64,000 bases of DNA from Ornithinimicrobium cryptoxanthini. Lineage in GTDB: Bacteria; Actinomycetota; Actinomycetes; Actinomycetales; Dermatophilaceae. The notes under the pieces are model-generated. The model was not told the DNA's origin. It ran no database searches and saw only the letters and a list, made by a program, of their open reading frames with translations. Each line of letters opens with the position of its first letter. The first letter of the stretch is position 1. This document shows positions 19,859 to 28,827 of this stretch, piece after piece. Position numbers and translations under genes: made by a program. Location of the stretch: contig NZ_CP099490.1 of NCBI RefSeq assembly GCF_023923205.1, positions 310,001 through 374,000 on the forward strand, written 5' to 3'.

Positions 19859-20446
19859 TCAGATCGGTGGCACGCGCGGGTGCTGCTGCACTCGTGGTGG
19901 GGCCGTCGTCCCGCAGACGGTCAGCGCCGCGAGATAGCCGGCCAGCGGCACGTCGACCGGGCCCGACCACGTCACGTCCGAGTCGGTGGTGGGCCGATCG
20001 GGAGCGCCGGCCTTGAGCCGTGACTCGCCGCTGACCCAGGTCCACCCATCCGTGGTGCCGTCCAGATCCGCGAGACGCTGCACGTCGACACCGACCGGAT
20101 GGGTCCGGCAGAGCGCGACCACCACGACGAGCCCCGAGTGCGCGACCGACACCCAGGGTGGGAGGTCTCGGGTCGACGGCAGGGGTCCCCTGGCCCGGGG
20201 GCTGCCGTGCTGCTCCCCGCAGTCCGCGCAGGTGCGGTCCAGCAGGACCTGCGAGGGCGGGCAGCCGAGGTCAGCGGCGACGGCAGTCCGCAGGAGGGCA
20301 GCGCCCACCATCGACCGGCCCTGGTCGGCGGGGCGGTCCAGCGCCGACACCCGGGCCCGCTCGATGTCGTCGAGCAGAGGCAGCAGGCCGCGGTCGGCCT
20401 GGAGCAGGGAGCCCCACCACAGCTGGACCTCTGCGCCCTCCGCCAC
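19859..20446 (-). CDS. 4'-phosphopantetheinyl transferase superfamily protein
   Basis: A Sfp-like enzyme that would convert an apo carrier protein to its active phosphopantetheine form. The 195 residues include the substrate/CoA motif WVSVAHSG, the magnesium-binding VGVDVQRL and a shortened third motif (GESRLKA) in place of WTxKEA. A CADCGEQHG stretch may bind metal and is common in actinobacterial members. The GTG at 20446 has GAGAGG upstream. It is divergent from the adenylation/carrier gene across an iron box, so the obvious client is the carrier domain of that protein. The degenerate third motif lowers certainty about activity. Confidence 0.78.
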   Translation of the reverse strand: MAEGAEVQLWWGSLLQADRGLLPLLDDIERARVSALDRPADQGRSMVGAALLRTAVAADLGCPPSQVLLDRTCADCGEQHGSPRARGPLPSTRDLPPWVSVAHSGLVVVVALCRTHPVGVDVQRLADLDGTTDGWTWVSGESRLKAGAPDRPTTDSDVTWSGPVDVPLAGYLAALTVCGTTAPPRVQQHPRVPPI

Positions 20447-20477
20447 AATTACCTCTCATTTGTCTGACGTATCTAGG

Positions 20478-20496
20478 TCAGGTTAGCCTTACCAAC
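20478..20496. promoter_or_regulatory. IdeR/DtxR iron box in a divergent promoter
   Basis: TCAGGTTAGCCTTACCAAC matches the IdeR consensus TTAGGTTAGSCTAACCWAA at 16 of 19 positions, including the entire GGTTAGCCT core. It sits in the 51 bases between two divergent starts and ends one base before the GTG of the rightward gene. A bound Fe2+-IdeR dimer pair would cover both promoters, so both units are predicted to be on only when iron is scarce. A TTGTCT at 20459 and TAGCCT at 20484 could be the rightward -35 and -10, implying a leaderless message. Confidence 0.85.
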
Positions 20497-20497
20497 T

Positions 20498-23173
20498 GTG
20501 ACGACGCAGGTCCGCTCCCTACCGCCCGTCCTGGGCCGTTCTGGCCTGCGCTCCCTGACTCAACCAACCCTGGCTGAACCCACCCTGCTCGACACGGCAG
20601 ACCCGGCAGACCCGCAGGCGCCTGCCCTGGTCGGACCAGACGGCGCCACCCTCACCCACGGCGAGCTGCGCGAGCACGTGGCCGACCTGGCCCGTCAGCT
20701 GCCTGACCCGGCCGAGGGGCGGGCGTTGGTGCACCTGCCCATGCGCAACGACCTGGCCAGCGTGACGGCATACCTGGCCGTGCTCGAGTCCGGACACTGC
20801 GCCCTGGTCACCTCGGACGACCCCAACCGCACGGCGCCGATTCTGACGGCCTACCCGCCTGACGTGACTGCGACCGGTGACCCGACCGCACCGTTTGCGG
20901 TCCGCCCGGGCGGACCCGCCCACCTGCTGCACCCTGACGTGGTCCTGCTGCTGAGCACATCCGGCAGCACCGGGTCGCCCAAGCTGGTCCGCCTCTCCCG
21001 GGGCAACGTGCGCAGCAATGCCAGGGCGATCGCCGCCGCGCTCGCGCTGCGACCCACCGACCGGGGCATCACCAGCCTGCCGTTGCACTACTGCTTCGGG
21101 TTGTCCGTGCTGCACTCGCACCTCGTCTCCGGTGGGTCCGTGGCGGTCACCGACCACTCCGTGCTGGACCGTGGTTTCTGGGAGTGCGTCGACGAGCAGC
21201 AGGTCACAACCCTCGCCGTGGTCCCCCACTCGGTCGAGCTGCTCGCCGGGACGGGGGAGCTGGCCCGCCCGCACCCCTCGCTGCGCCTGGTCGCCCAGGC
21301 CGGAGGTCGTATGCCGAAGGGCCGGGTCCGCGAGATCGCCGCCCTCGGGCGTCGGCAGGGTTTTGACCTGGCCGTGATGTATGGCCAGACCGAGGCGACC
21401 GCCCGGATCTGCGTGCTGGACCCAGCACTGACGCAGGCCCACCCGGACGCGGTGGGTCACCCGGTGCCGGGGACCACGTTGCACCTGGACGCCGCAGTGC
21501 CCGATGCCGTCGACGGAGCAGGCGAGGTCGTGGTGCGCGGCCCCGGCGTGATGATGGGTTATGCCGAGCACCGTGATGACCTGGCGCTGGGGGCGATGCT
21601 GACCGAACTGCGCACCGGTGACCTGGGCCGGGTCGACGAGGCCGGCATCCTGCGGATCGTTGGCCGGCGCTCCGGCTTCATCAAGGTGTTGGGACTGCGC
21701 ATCGACCTGGCGGTGGTGGAGTCAGCGCTTGAGGCCGAGGGCCTGGACGTGTGCGTCACGGGGGACGACTCCGGGCTGCGGGTCGCGGTCGCACCGACCG
21801 CTGAGACCACACCGACCGGTGAGGAGGGGTCTCGGCTGGCCGCCCGGGCTCGTCGGATCGCCGCCGAGACCTCCGGCGTGGGGGTTGCCGCGGTCACCGC
21901 CCTCGCCGTCCCGCTCGCGCGACTGGAGAACGGCAAGGTGGACCGCGCCGGCTGCGACGCCCTGGTCCGTGCCGGAGTGCCGGACGAGTGCGAGGACACC
22001 CGACGCGGCGTCGCCGTGGCCTTCGGCGCCTCCCCGACCCTGGAGGTGCGGGTCGCTGGCGTGCTCGGCGAGGTGCTGGCCCGCGACGAGATCGACCTGG
22101 GTGCCAGCTTCGTCGAGCTCGGGGGCGACTCGCTGACGCACGTGCAGGCCTCGATCCGGCTCGAGGAGGTGCTCGGCCCGCTGCCCACGGGGTGGCACAG
22201 GCGGCCCCTGCGGCAGCTGGTGGAAGCGGGTCGCCGCGGCGCGTCCGACGGCGCACCGGTGACGCGCCGCACCGTCGAGACCTCCGTGCTGCTGCGCGCG
22301 GTCGCCGTGGTGATGATCTGCGGATCACACGCTGACCTGTTCCGGCTGCTCGGCGGTGCGCACACGCTCCTCGCGGTCGCCGGCTTCAACGCCGCCCGCT
22401 TCGGCCTGTCCGCGCCGCGCATCCCCACGCGGTGGCGCGGCACCCTGCGGATGTTGATCGGGGTAGCGGTCCCCACGATGGTGGTTGCCCTTTTCGGGAT
22501 GGTGACCCACGACCGCTATGGCTGGGGCAACGTGCTGATGGCCAACTGGGTGGCCGGCGACGTCACCTACGGCAAGCACAACGAGCTGTGGTTCATCGAT
22601 GCGCTGGTCGCCAGCCTGATCGTGCTGACCCTCCTGCTGTCGGTGCCTCCGCTGGCCCGGGCCTGGCGCGAGACCCCCTGGCGGGTCGCCATACTCATCG
22701 CTGTCCTGGGCCTGGTCCCACGCTTCGCCATCCTCAGCGTCGGCGACGGGGTGCTGCGCGGCATCATGCCGACCACGTTCTGGCTGTTCGCGATCGGCGC
22801 TGCAGTGGCGCACGCCGACACCCGGCGGCGCCGCCTGGTCACCCTCGGTCTGGCCGTCGTCGGCGGCATCACGTTCTTCCCCGACGACCCGGTCCGCAAC
22901 CTGACGATCCTCGCCGGGATCGCGGTGCTGACCCTGGTGCCCGAGGTGCGCCTCCCGGCCAGTTGGGTCGGCCCGATCAGCGTGCTGGCCGCGGCCTCGC
23001 TCTACATCTACCTCATCCAGTTCCAGATTCTCGGCTGGGTGCCGACCGCGCTCGGGGCGACTCTGGCCGCCCTCGCCGCCGGGTGCCTGCTGTGGTGGCT
23101 GGCCGCGCGCCCGGTGCGCCGGCTGCAGGATCTTGTGCCCGTCGCACCCTCCGTCCGTCCCCGTCGAAAGTGA
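20498..23173 (+). CDS. adenylation domain - carrier domain - membrane acyltransferase-3 fusion
   Basis: One 891-residue polypeptide with three parts. Residues about 35-490 are an AMP-forming adenylation domain: the P-loop LSTSGSTGSPK (152-162), YGQTE (295-299), TGD (373-375), GLRID (399-403) and ENGKVDR with the catalytic lysine (477-483). Residues about 510-580 are a carrier domain with the phosphopantetheine serine in LGGDSLTHV (Ser545). Residues about 590-880 are about nine membrane helices resembling acyltransferase-3/OatA proteins, with a conserved His in MICGSHADLF. The layout suggests a carboxylic acid is activated, tethered and passed to an acceptor at or across the membrane, similar in logic to DltA-DltC-DltB. 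Substrate and acceptor are unknown. It overlaps the ABC binding-protein gene by four bases and is preceded by an iron box. Confidence 0.85.
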   Translation: MTTQVRSLPPVLGRSGLRSLTQPTLAEPTLLDTADPADPQAPALVGPDGATLTHGELREHVADLARQLPDPAEGRALVHLPMRNDLASVTAYLAVLESGHCALVTSDDPNRTAPILTAYPPDVTATGDPTAPFAVRPGGPAHLLHPDVVLLLSTSGSTGSPKLVRLSRGNVRSNARAIAAALALRPTDRGITSLPLHYCFGLSVLHSHLVSGGSVAVTDHSVLDRGFWECVDEQQVTTLAVVPHSVELLAGTGELARPHPSLRLVAQAGGRMPKGRVREIAALGRRQGFDLAVMYGQTEATARICVLDPALTQAHPDAVGHPVPGTTLHLDAAVPDAVDGAGEVVVRGPGVMMGYAEHRDDLALGAMLTELRTGDLGRVDEAGILRIVGRRSGFIKVLGLRIDLAVVESALEAEGLDVCVTGDDSGLRVAVAPTAETTPTGEEGSRLAARARRIAAETSGVGVAAVTALAVPLARLENGKVDRAGCDALVRAGVPDECEDTRRGVAVAFGASPTLEVRVAGVLGEVLARDEIDLGASFVELGGDSLTHVQASIRLEEVLGPLPTGWHRRPLRQLVEAGRRGASDGAPVTRRTVETSVLLRAVAVVMICGSHADLFRLLGGAHTLLAVAGFNAARFGLSAPRIPTRWRGTLRMLIGVAVPTMVVALFGMVTHDRYGWGNVLMANWVAGDVTYGKHNELWFIDALVASLIVLTLLLSVPPLARAWRETPWRVAILIAVLGLVPRFAILSVGDGVLRGIMPTTFWLFAIGAAVAHADTRRRRLVTLGLAVVGGITFFPDDPVRNLTILAGIAVLTLVPEVRLPASWVGPISVLAAASLYIYLIQFQILGWVPTALGATLAALAAGCLLWWLAARPVRRLQDLVPVAPSVRPRRK

Positions 23174-24210
23174 ACCCCGTGCCCATCTCCCGCCCGACCC
23201 GTCGATCCCTGCTGGCCGGTCTGCTGATCGTGCCGCTGGCGCTGACCGCCTGCAGCGGTGGGGAGGACTACGTCCCGGATCCGGAGGCGTTGCAGATCTA
23301 CTCCTCCCAGCACCAGGAGATCACGCAGGCCTGGGCCGATAGCTTCACCGAACAGACCGGCATAGAGACCCAGGTGAGGCGCGGTCAGGACTCCTCGATG
23401 GGCCACATGATCGTAGAGGAGGGCGAGGCCTCCCCGGCCGACGTCTTCCTCACGGAGAACTCCCCGGCGATGACGGTCGTGGATCGCGCCGGCCTGCTGG
23501 CCCCGGTGGACCAGGCCGCCACCGACCAGGTGCCGGAGCAGCTGGTGCCCTCCTCCGGCCACTGGATGCCGATCGCCGCGCGCTCGACGGTGCTGATCTA
23601 CAACCCCTCGGAGATCTCAGAGGCCGAGCTCCCCCAGTCGATGATGGACCTGGCCGACCCTGAGTGGGCCGGCCGCTGGGGCGCGGCCCCCGGTGGCGCC
23701 GACTTCCAGGCCATCGTCGCGGGCATGCTCGCCGACCGTGGTGAGGAGCCGACCCGTGCCTGGCTCGAGGCGCTGGAGGCCAACGCGGAGGTCTACCAGA
23801 ACAACATTGCCACGATGAAGGCGGTCAACGCCGGTGAGGTCCCGGTCGGGATCATGTACCACTACTACTGGTATCGCGACCAGGCCGGCGACCGGTCCGG
23901 CAGCGGCAACACCCAGCTGCACTACTTCGGCAACCAGGACACGGGCGCCTTCGTCAGCCTGTCCGCCGGCGGTGTCGTGGCCTCGTCAGACATGCCGGAG
24001 GAGGCGCAGCAGTTCCTCGCCTATGTCACCAGCCCGGAGGGGCAGCAGGTGCTCGCGGACAGCGGGTCGATGGAGTATGCCGTGGGCACCGGTGTCGAGT
24101 CGGATCCGGCCCTGCCGCCGCTGGACACGCTGGACGCCCCGCCGGTCGACCCGGCCACCCTGAACTCTGACCAGGTCATCCAACTGATGACGGATGCCGG
24201 CATCCTCTAG
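23170..24210 (+). CDS. ferric-type ABC transporter substrate-binding lipoprotein
   Basis: A 346-residue extracellular binding protein of the FbpA/AfuA type. The signal LLAGLLIVPLALTACSGG has a lipobox (LTAC), so it should be lipid-anchored. The mature part begins LQIYSSQHQEITQAWADSF, typical of iron-binding FbpA-like proteins. Later tyrosines (MYHYYWYRDQ) are in the place where FbpA proteins coordinate Fe3+. Start GTG 23170 overlaps the stop of the upstream fusion gene; GTG 23179 is an alternative. The tight coupling to an iron-boxed gene supports iron as cargo. Confidence 0.88.
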   Translation: MNPVPISRPTRRSLLAGLLIVPLALTACSGGEDYVPDPEALQIYSSQHQEITQAWADSFTEQTGIETQVRRGQDSSMGHMIVEEGEASPADVFLTENSPAMTVVDRAGLLAPVDQAATDQVPEQLVPSSGHWMPIAARSTVLIYNPSEISEAELPQSMMDLADPEWAGRWGAAPGGADFQAIVAGMLADRGEEPTRAWLEALEANAEVYQNNIATMKAVNAGEVPVGIMYHYYWYRDQAGDRSGSGNTQLHYFGNQDTGAFVSLSAGGVVASSDMPEEAQQFLAYVTSPEGQQVLADSGSMEYAVGTGVESDPALPPLDTLDAPPVDPATLNSDQVIQLMTDAGIL

Positions 24211-25711
24211 AGGCTGGGGCACGGCCCTCGCGGCGGCCCTCGTCGCGGCGCTGACCGTCCTGCCGCTGCTCGTCGTCGGTCTGCAGGCCGGCTCGGCGGG
24301 GTGGACCGAGGCGGCGGACTACCTGCTGCGGCCACGGATCGGCGAGCTGCTCAGCAACACCGCCCGCCTGATGCTGGTCACCGTCCCCTCGACGGTCGTC
24401 GTCGGGGTGCTGGCGGCCTGGCTGGTCGAGCGCACCGACCTGCCGGGGGCGTCGTCGTGGCGCACGCTGCTCCTGGCCCCGCTCGCGGTCCCGGCCTTCG
24501 TCAGCGCCTACGCCTGGATCAGCCTGGCCCCGTGGATGACGGGCTTCCTCGGTGCCGCGCTGGTGACCACGCTGGCCTACTTCCCGTTCGTCTTCCTGCC
24601 GGTCGCGGCGCTGCTGCGGGCGCTGGACGGCACCGACGAGGAGGCCGCGCGCTCACTGGGGCTCTCCCCGGTCCGCGCGGTCGTGCGCACCGTCCTGCCC
24701 CGGCTGCGCCCGGCGATCAGTGGTGGCGCTCTCCTGGTGGCACTGCACCTGCTGGCCGAGTTCGGCGTGCTGGAGATGATGCGGTTCCAGACGTTCACCA
24801 CGGCGATCATGCAGCAGTATGCCGTCGGGTTCAGCGACACCGCCGGCAGCCTGTTGGCCTCGGTGCTGGTCCTGCTCTGCCTCCTGGTCCTGACCGTCGA
24901 GGTCGTCGCCCGGGGGCGGCGACGGGTCGCCCGCGTCGGGGGTGGCGCCCACCGTCGCGCCCAGCCGATCGCGCTGGGTCGCTGGGCTGCTCCTGCGCTC
25001 GCGTTCCTGACGGCCGTGGTCACGCTGGCCGTGCTGGTCCCGGTGGGCATGGTGGCGCGCTGGTTGCTGGCCGGTTCCGGGTCGGCCTGGGGCGCGGACC
25101 TGCTGACCGTCAGCGCGGCCACCATCGGGCTGGCGGTGCTCGGCGGAGTGGTGGCCACGATGCTGGCGCTGCCCGGAGCCTGGTTGCTCAACCGGGGCCG
25201 CTCGGCAGTGTCGGTGCTGTTGGAGCGGCTGACTTTCATCGCCAGCGCCCTGCCGGGGGTAGTGGTCGCCCTCGCGCTCGTGACGCTCGCGGTCAACTGG
25301 GCCCGGCCCGTCTATCAGACCGTCGCGCTGCTCGTGCTGGCCTACGCCATCCTCTTCCTGCCCCGGGCGATGGTCTCGCTGCGCTCCGGGCTGGCTGCGG
25401 CGCCACCGGAGCTGACCGAGGTTGCCCGGTCCCTGGGCGCGAGCGGGATGGGTGCCTTCCTGCGGGTCGTGCTGCCGCAGGCGGCGCCGTCCGTGCTGAC
25501 CGGCTTCGTGCTGGTGGCGCTCGCGATCAGCACCGAGCTGACCGCGACCCTGATCCTGGCACCGACCGGCACCGACACGCTCGCCCTGGCCTTCTGGAGT
25601 GCCAGCAGTGTGCTGGACTACACAGGCGCCGCGCCGTATGCCGCGGTGATGGTGCTCCTGTCGGTCCCGCTCACCCTGTTGTTGCGCCGTCAGATACTGG
25701 GGGGACGATGA
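24194..25711 (+). CDS. ferric-type ABC transporter permease
   Basis: A 505-residue permease with two homologous halves and about 12 membrane helices, like FbpB/SfuB. Each half carries an EAA-type coupling loop: ALDGTDEEAARSLGLSPVRA in the first and ELTEVARSLGASGMGAFLRV in the second. The gene overlaps the binding-protein gene by 17 bases and the ATPase gene by four, so it is part of one message driven from the iron-boxed promoter. Transport of Fe3+ or a simple Fe3+ complex across the membrane is inferred. Confidence 0.9.
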   Translation: MPASSRGWGTALAAALVAALTVLPLLVVGLQAGSAGWTEAADYLLRPRIGELLSNTARLMLVTVPSTVVVGVLAAWLVERTDLPGASSWRTLLLAPLAVPAFVSAYAWISLAPWMTGFLGAALVTTLAYFPFVFLPVAALLRALDGTDEEAARSLGLSPVRAVVRTVLPRLRPAISGGALLVALHLLAEFGVLEMMRFQTFTTAIMQQYAVGFSDTAGSLLASVLVLLCLLVLTVEVVARGRRRVARVGGGAHRRAQPIALGRWAAPALAFLTAVVTLAVLVPVGMVARWLLAGSGSAWGADLLTVSAATIGLAVLGGVVATMLALPGAWLLNRGRSAVSVLLERLTFIASALPGVVVALALVTLAVNWARPVYQTVALLVLAYAILFLPRAMVSLRSGLAAAPPELTEVARSLGASGMGAFLRVVLPQAAPSVLTGFVLVALAISTELTATLILAPTGTDTLALAFWSASSVLDYTGAAPYAAVMVLLSVPLTLLLRRQILGGR

Positions 25712-26781
25712 GCGACATCCAGATCCGTGACGTGTCGGTGGGCTACGGTGCCACTCCGGTCCTCGACGACATCAACCTGACCGTGCGGGGTGGGTCCACC
25801 ACGGCGGTGCTGGGCGGCTCCGGCAGTGGCAAGACCACGCTGTTGCGGGTGATCGCCGGGTTCCTGCGTCCCAGCCGAGGGGAGGTCGTGGTTGACGGCC
25901 GCGTGGTGGCCGGACCGGGAGTCTGGGTGTCCCCCGAGAAGCGCGGCATCGGTTATGTGCGCCAGGAGGGCGGGCTGTTCCCGCACCTGAGCGTGGCCGG
26001 CAACATCGCCTTCGGTCTGCCGTGGCCGCGGCGTCGGCACCGGGAGCGGGTGCTGGAGCTGCTCGACCTGGTCGACCTGCCCGCTGCACTGGCCGACCGA
26101 CATCCTGATCAGCTCTCCGGTGGCCAGCAGCAACGGGTGGCGCTGGCGCGTGCCCTGGCACCGGGCCCGGACCTGGTGCTGCTGGACGAGCCCTTCTCCT
26201 CCCTCGACACGGCGTTGCGGGCGAGCACCCGGGAGGCGACGAGCCGTGCCTTGCGGACGGCCGGCGCCACCGCCATCCTGGTCACCCACGACCAGGGCGA
26301 GGCGCTCTCCTTCGCTGATGAGGTGGCCATCCTGCGTGGTGGCGCGTTCCGCCAGATCGCGCCACCCCGGGTGATCTACGGCGAGCCCGTCGACGCGCTG
26401 GTGGCCGCCTTCCTCGGTGATGCGGTGCTGGTGCCTGGGACGGCCGACACGGGTGCGGTGCGCTGTGCCCTCGGGCGTCTGCCCGTGCGCGGTTTCGTCG
26501 CGCACGGTGAGGTGGAGGTGATGCTGCGGCCCGAGCAGATCGTGCTGACCGACCCCGGGCAGGGGATGGTGGACGCGGTGGTGCGCAGCCTTGCCTACTT
26601 CGGGCACGATGCGGTGGTGGAGCTCGATGTCGAGACAGGGGTGTCAGCCGACGGTGCGCAGCACGGCGTGCGGGCCCGGGTCGCCGGGTTGGCACCTCCG
26701 TCGCCCGGCCAGCGGGTGGGTCTGTCTGTGGTCGGCCCGGTGCGCGTCTATCCCAGGGCGGACGTGAGCCACCTCAGCTGA
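25708..26781 (+). CDS. ferric-type ABC transporter ATP-binding protein
   Basis: The 357-residue ATPase has Walker A GGSGSGKTTLLRVIAG, Q-loop VRQEGGLFPH, signature [15 protein letters not shown], Walker B DLVLLDEPFSSLD and switch VTHDQGEA. The extra C-terminal region (about residues 240-357) contains a TOBE-like OB fold with VMLRPEQIVL, as in FbpC/PotA-type proteins. The start ATG 25708 follows GGGGGGACG. It is the last gene of the iron-regulated unit; 90 bases separate it from the sensor kinase. Confidence 0.93.
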   Translation: MSDIQIRDVSVGYGATPVLDDINLTVRGGSTTAVLGGSGSGKTTLLRVIAGFLRPSRGEVVVDGRVVAGPGVWVSPEKRGIGYVRQEGGLFPHLSVAGNIAFGLPWPRRRHRERVLELLDLVDLPAALADRHPDQLSGGQQQRVALARALAPGPDLVLLDEPFSSLDTALRASTREATSRALRTAGATAILVTHDQGEALSFADEVAILRGGAFRQIAPPRVIYGEPVDALVAAFLGDAVLVPGTADTGAVRCALGRLPVRGFVAHGEVEVMLRPEQIVLTDPGQGMVDAVVRSLAYFGHDAVVELDVETGVSADGAQHGVRARVAGLAPPSPGQRVGLSVVGPVRVYPRADVSHLS

Positions 26782-26871
26782 CCACCGGTGTGGCCGGCAC
26801 CGTCCCAGGGAGGAGTGGTCACCGACCCTGGACGGGTGCCCCGGAGGTGTGCTGCTCACTACGCTGCCGTC

Positions 26872-28827
26872 ATGCAGACCATGTCGACGCGGGCATCGTG
26901 GTGGATGACCGCCGCGAGCTATGTGTGGGTGTGGGGCGTGACCTCGGTGACCTGGCCAGACCGTCCGTGGCTCTGCCTTGGTGTGTCGCTGTGGTTCGGG
27001 CTGGCAGCCTGGGTCGTCACGCGCGCGCCCTGGCCTGGAGTCGTGCTCACGGCGGTCGGACTCGTGGGGTTGGGGTTGCTCGGGATCGGGCCGGAGGCGC
27101 CGGTCCCGATGGGCCCGCTGTTCATCGCCGCCGCACTGCTCGGCTACCAGCGCCCGCCGATCTGGAGCGTGTGGTCGGTCCCCATCCTGGTGGGGGTGAC
27201 CGCGACGTTCGGCCACTGGGAGCTGCAGAGCATCGTCTTTGGCACGGTCCTGCTCTTCATCCCGTGGTGGTTCGGGGTGCAGGTCCGGGTGCGGGACGAT
27301 CACCGTCGCCGCGCCGCAGAGGATGCACGGCGACTCGCCAAGGTGGACCCGGTGGTGCAGGCACAGCTGGCGGCGGCCACCGAGCGTGACGGGGTGGCCG
27401 CCTCGGCCTTCCGCGCGATCGACCAGGCTGTGGAGGAGATGACGGGCACCGCCCGGAGTGCGCGAGCGACGCTGGAGGCGGGAGCGATCGATGCCATCCA
27501 CCGCAGCGGTGAGATGGCGACCCAGCGACTGCGCGACCTGCTGGTGGTCCTGCGTGAGGCTCCGCCTGCGGAGCGGCGGGGCGCTTTAGACGACGCCGAG
27601 GACGGCGCGACGGCACAACGGCAGGACCGAGCGAGTCGACATCAGCGCGCGGTTGACCTGGGGCTGGCGGCGCTGGTCCTCCTCGACGTCCTGGCGATGC
27701 CTCTGGTGATGTCGCTGCTCTCCGACGACGACGTGCCGGCGTGGCCGTCGGTCCCGTTCCTCCTGGTCGTCATCGTGCCGCTGATGGTCGCGGTGGGGGT
27801 GCGTGGGAGGTTCCCCGTGGCGGCACAGCTCGGTGCAGCGGGAGTCCTGCTCGTGGGCACGGCCGCCGGGGTGGCGGACCTGGGACGCGAGGGCCTGTGG
27901 CTGACGATCGTGGGGGTCGCCCTGTCGTGGTCGGCGGGACGTGCCGGCACCCAGCGGGTGCTGCTGGCCTGGTTGGCGTTCTCGGTGACCACGTGGGCCA
28001 TGGTCTGGCTCGACATGGGCTACTACCTGTGGATCTATCTCGCCATGCACCTGTTGACCTTTGCGGCGGCAGCCATCTGGTCGGGGCACCACGCGGCAGA
28101 GACGGCCCATCTGTTGCAGGTGCTCGACCGCCAGTCTGAGATCGCTGATGCTGAGCACGCTGCTGTCTCCAGGGAACGCCTGCAGCTGGCACGCGACCTG
28201 CACGATGCGGCGAGCCACGCCGTGGGCACGATGATGATGCAGGCCAACGCGGCTCGGGTGCTGCTGGCTCGTGACCCGGACGGGGCCAGGGCAGCGTTGG
28301 ACGCGGTCGTCGAGATTGGTGGCCAGGCGACCCAGGAGCTGCGGGTGATCTCCACGACAGCCGACGGCAGCGCCGGGGACTCAGCCACGGCGGCAGGATT
28401 GGGCGTGGGTCTGAGCGAACTGCTGGCACCGCACGTGGCGGCCGCACGACGCGCCGGTGTGCACGTCAGCACCAGCCTTGACCTGCGCAGCGTCCCGTCA
28501 CCCCGGGACGCGCACCTGCTGGTGAGGGTGCTGCGCGAGGGGTTGGCCAACGCGGTGCGCCATGCCCCCGGCAGCGAGGTGGTGGTCAGAGTGAGCAGCA
28601 GCGCCGGCGAGTTGCAGATGGTGATCACCAACGGCCCGGCGCCGCCCGTTCCAGGGCAGGATGTGGCTGTGACGACAACGACGGGGTCGGGGCTGGGGCT
28701 GCGTGGTCTCCAGGAGCTGGTGGGTGAGGCGCGTGGCGAGCTGGTCGCGGGTGCCGCGGGAGCGGGTTATGAGCTGCGCGCCAGCTTCCCGGAGCACCGT
28801 GCCGCGAGCGAGACGGCGGTCTCGTGA
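26872..28827 (+). CDS. two-component sensor histidine kinase with a duplicated, half-degenerate sensor/DHp module
   Basis: A 651-residue NarX/DesK-type kinase. Residues about 10-130 hold four or so membrane helices. Residues about 165-225 look like a HisKA_3 dimerisation helix pair (ERDGVAASAFRAIDQAVEEM, ending LRDLLVVLRE) but have no phospho-accepting histidine and no ATPase domain after them. A second membrane block follows (about 250-415). Then comes the real DHp with His in LARDLHDAASHAVG, an HATPase with the N-box EGLANAVRHA and a G-box GSGLGLRGLQE. It overlaps the response-regulator gene by four bases. The stimulus is unknown. The ATG at 26881 is an alternative start. Confidence 0.88.
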   Translation: MQTMSTRASWWMTAASYVWVWGVTSVTWPDRPWLCLGVSLWFGLAAWVVTRAPWPGVVLTAVGLVGLGLLGIGPEAPVPMGPLFIAAALLGYQRPPIWSVWSVPILVGVTATFGHWELQSIVFGTVLLFIPWWFGVQVRVRDDHRRRAAEDARRLAKVDPVVQAQLAAATERDGVAASAFRAIDQAVEEMTGTARSARATLEAGAIDAIHRSGEMATQRLRDLLVVLREAPPAERRGALDDAEDGATAQRQDRASRHQRAVDLGLAALVLLDVLAMPLVMSLLSDDDVPAWPSVPFLLVVIVPLMVAVGVRGRFPVAAQLGAAGVLLVGTAAGVADLGREGLWLTIVGVALSWSAGRAGTQRVLLAWLAFSVTTWAMVWLDMGYYLWIYLAMHLLTFAAAAIWSGHHAAETAHLLQVLDRQSEIADAEHAAVSRERLQLARDLHDAASHAVGTMMMQANAARVLLARDPDGARAALDAVVEIGGQATQELRVISTTADGSAGDSATAAGLGVGLSELLAPHVAAARRAGVHVSTSLDLRSVPSPRDAHLLVRVLREGLANAVRHAPGSEVVVRVSSSAGELQMVITNGPAPPVPGQDVAVTTTTGSGLGLRGLQELVGEARGELVAGAAGAGYELRASFPEHRAASETAVS

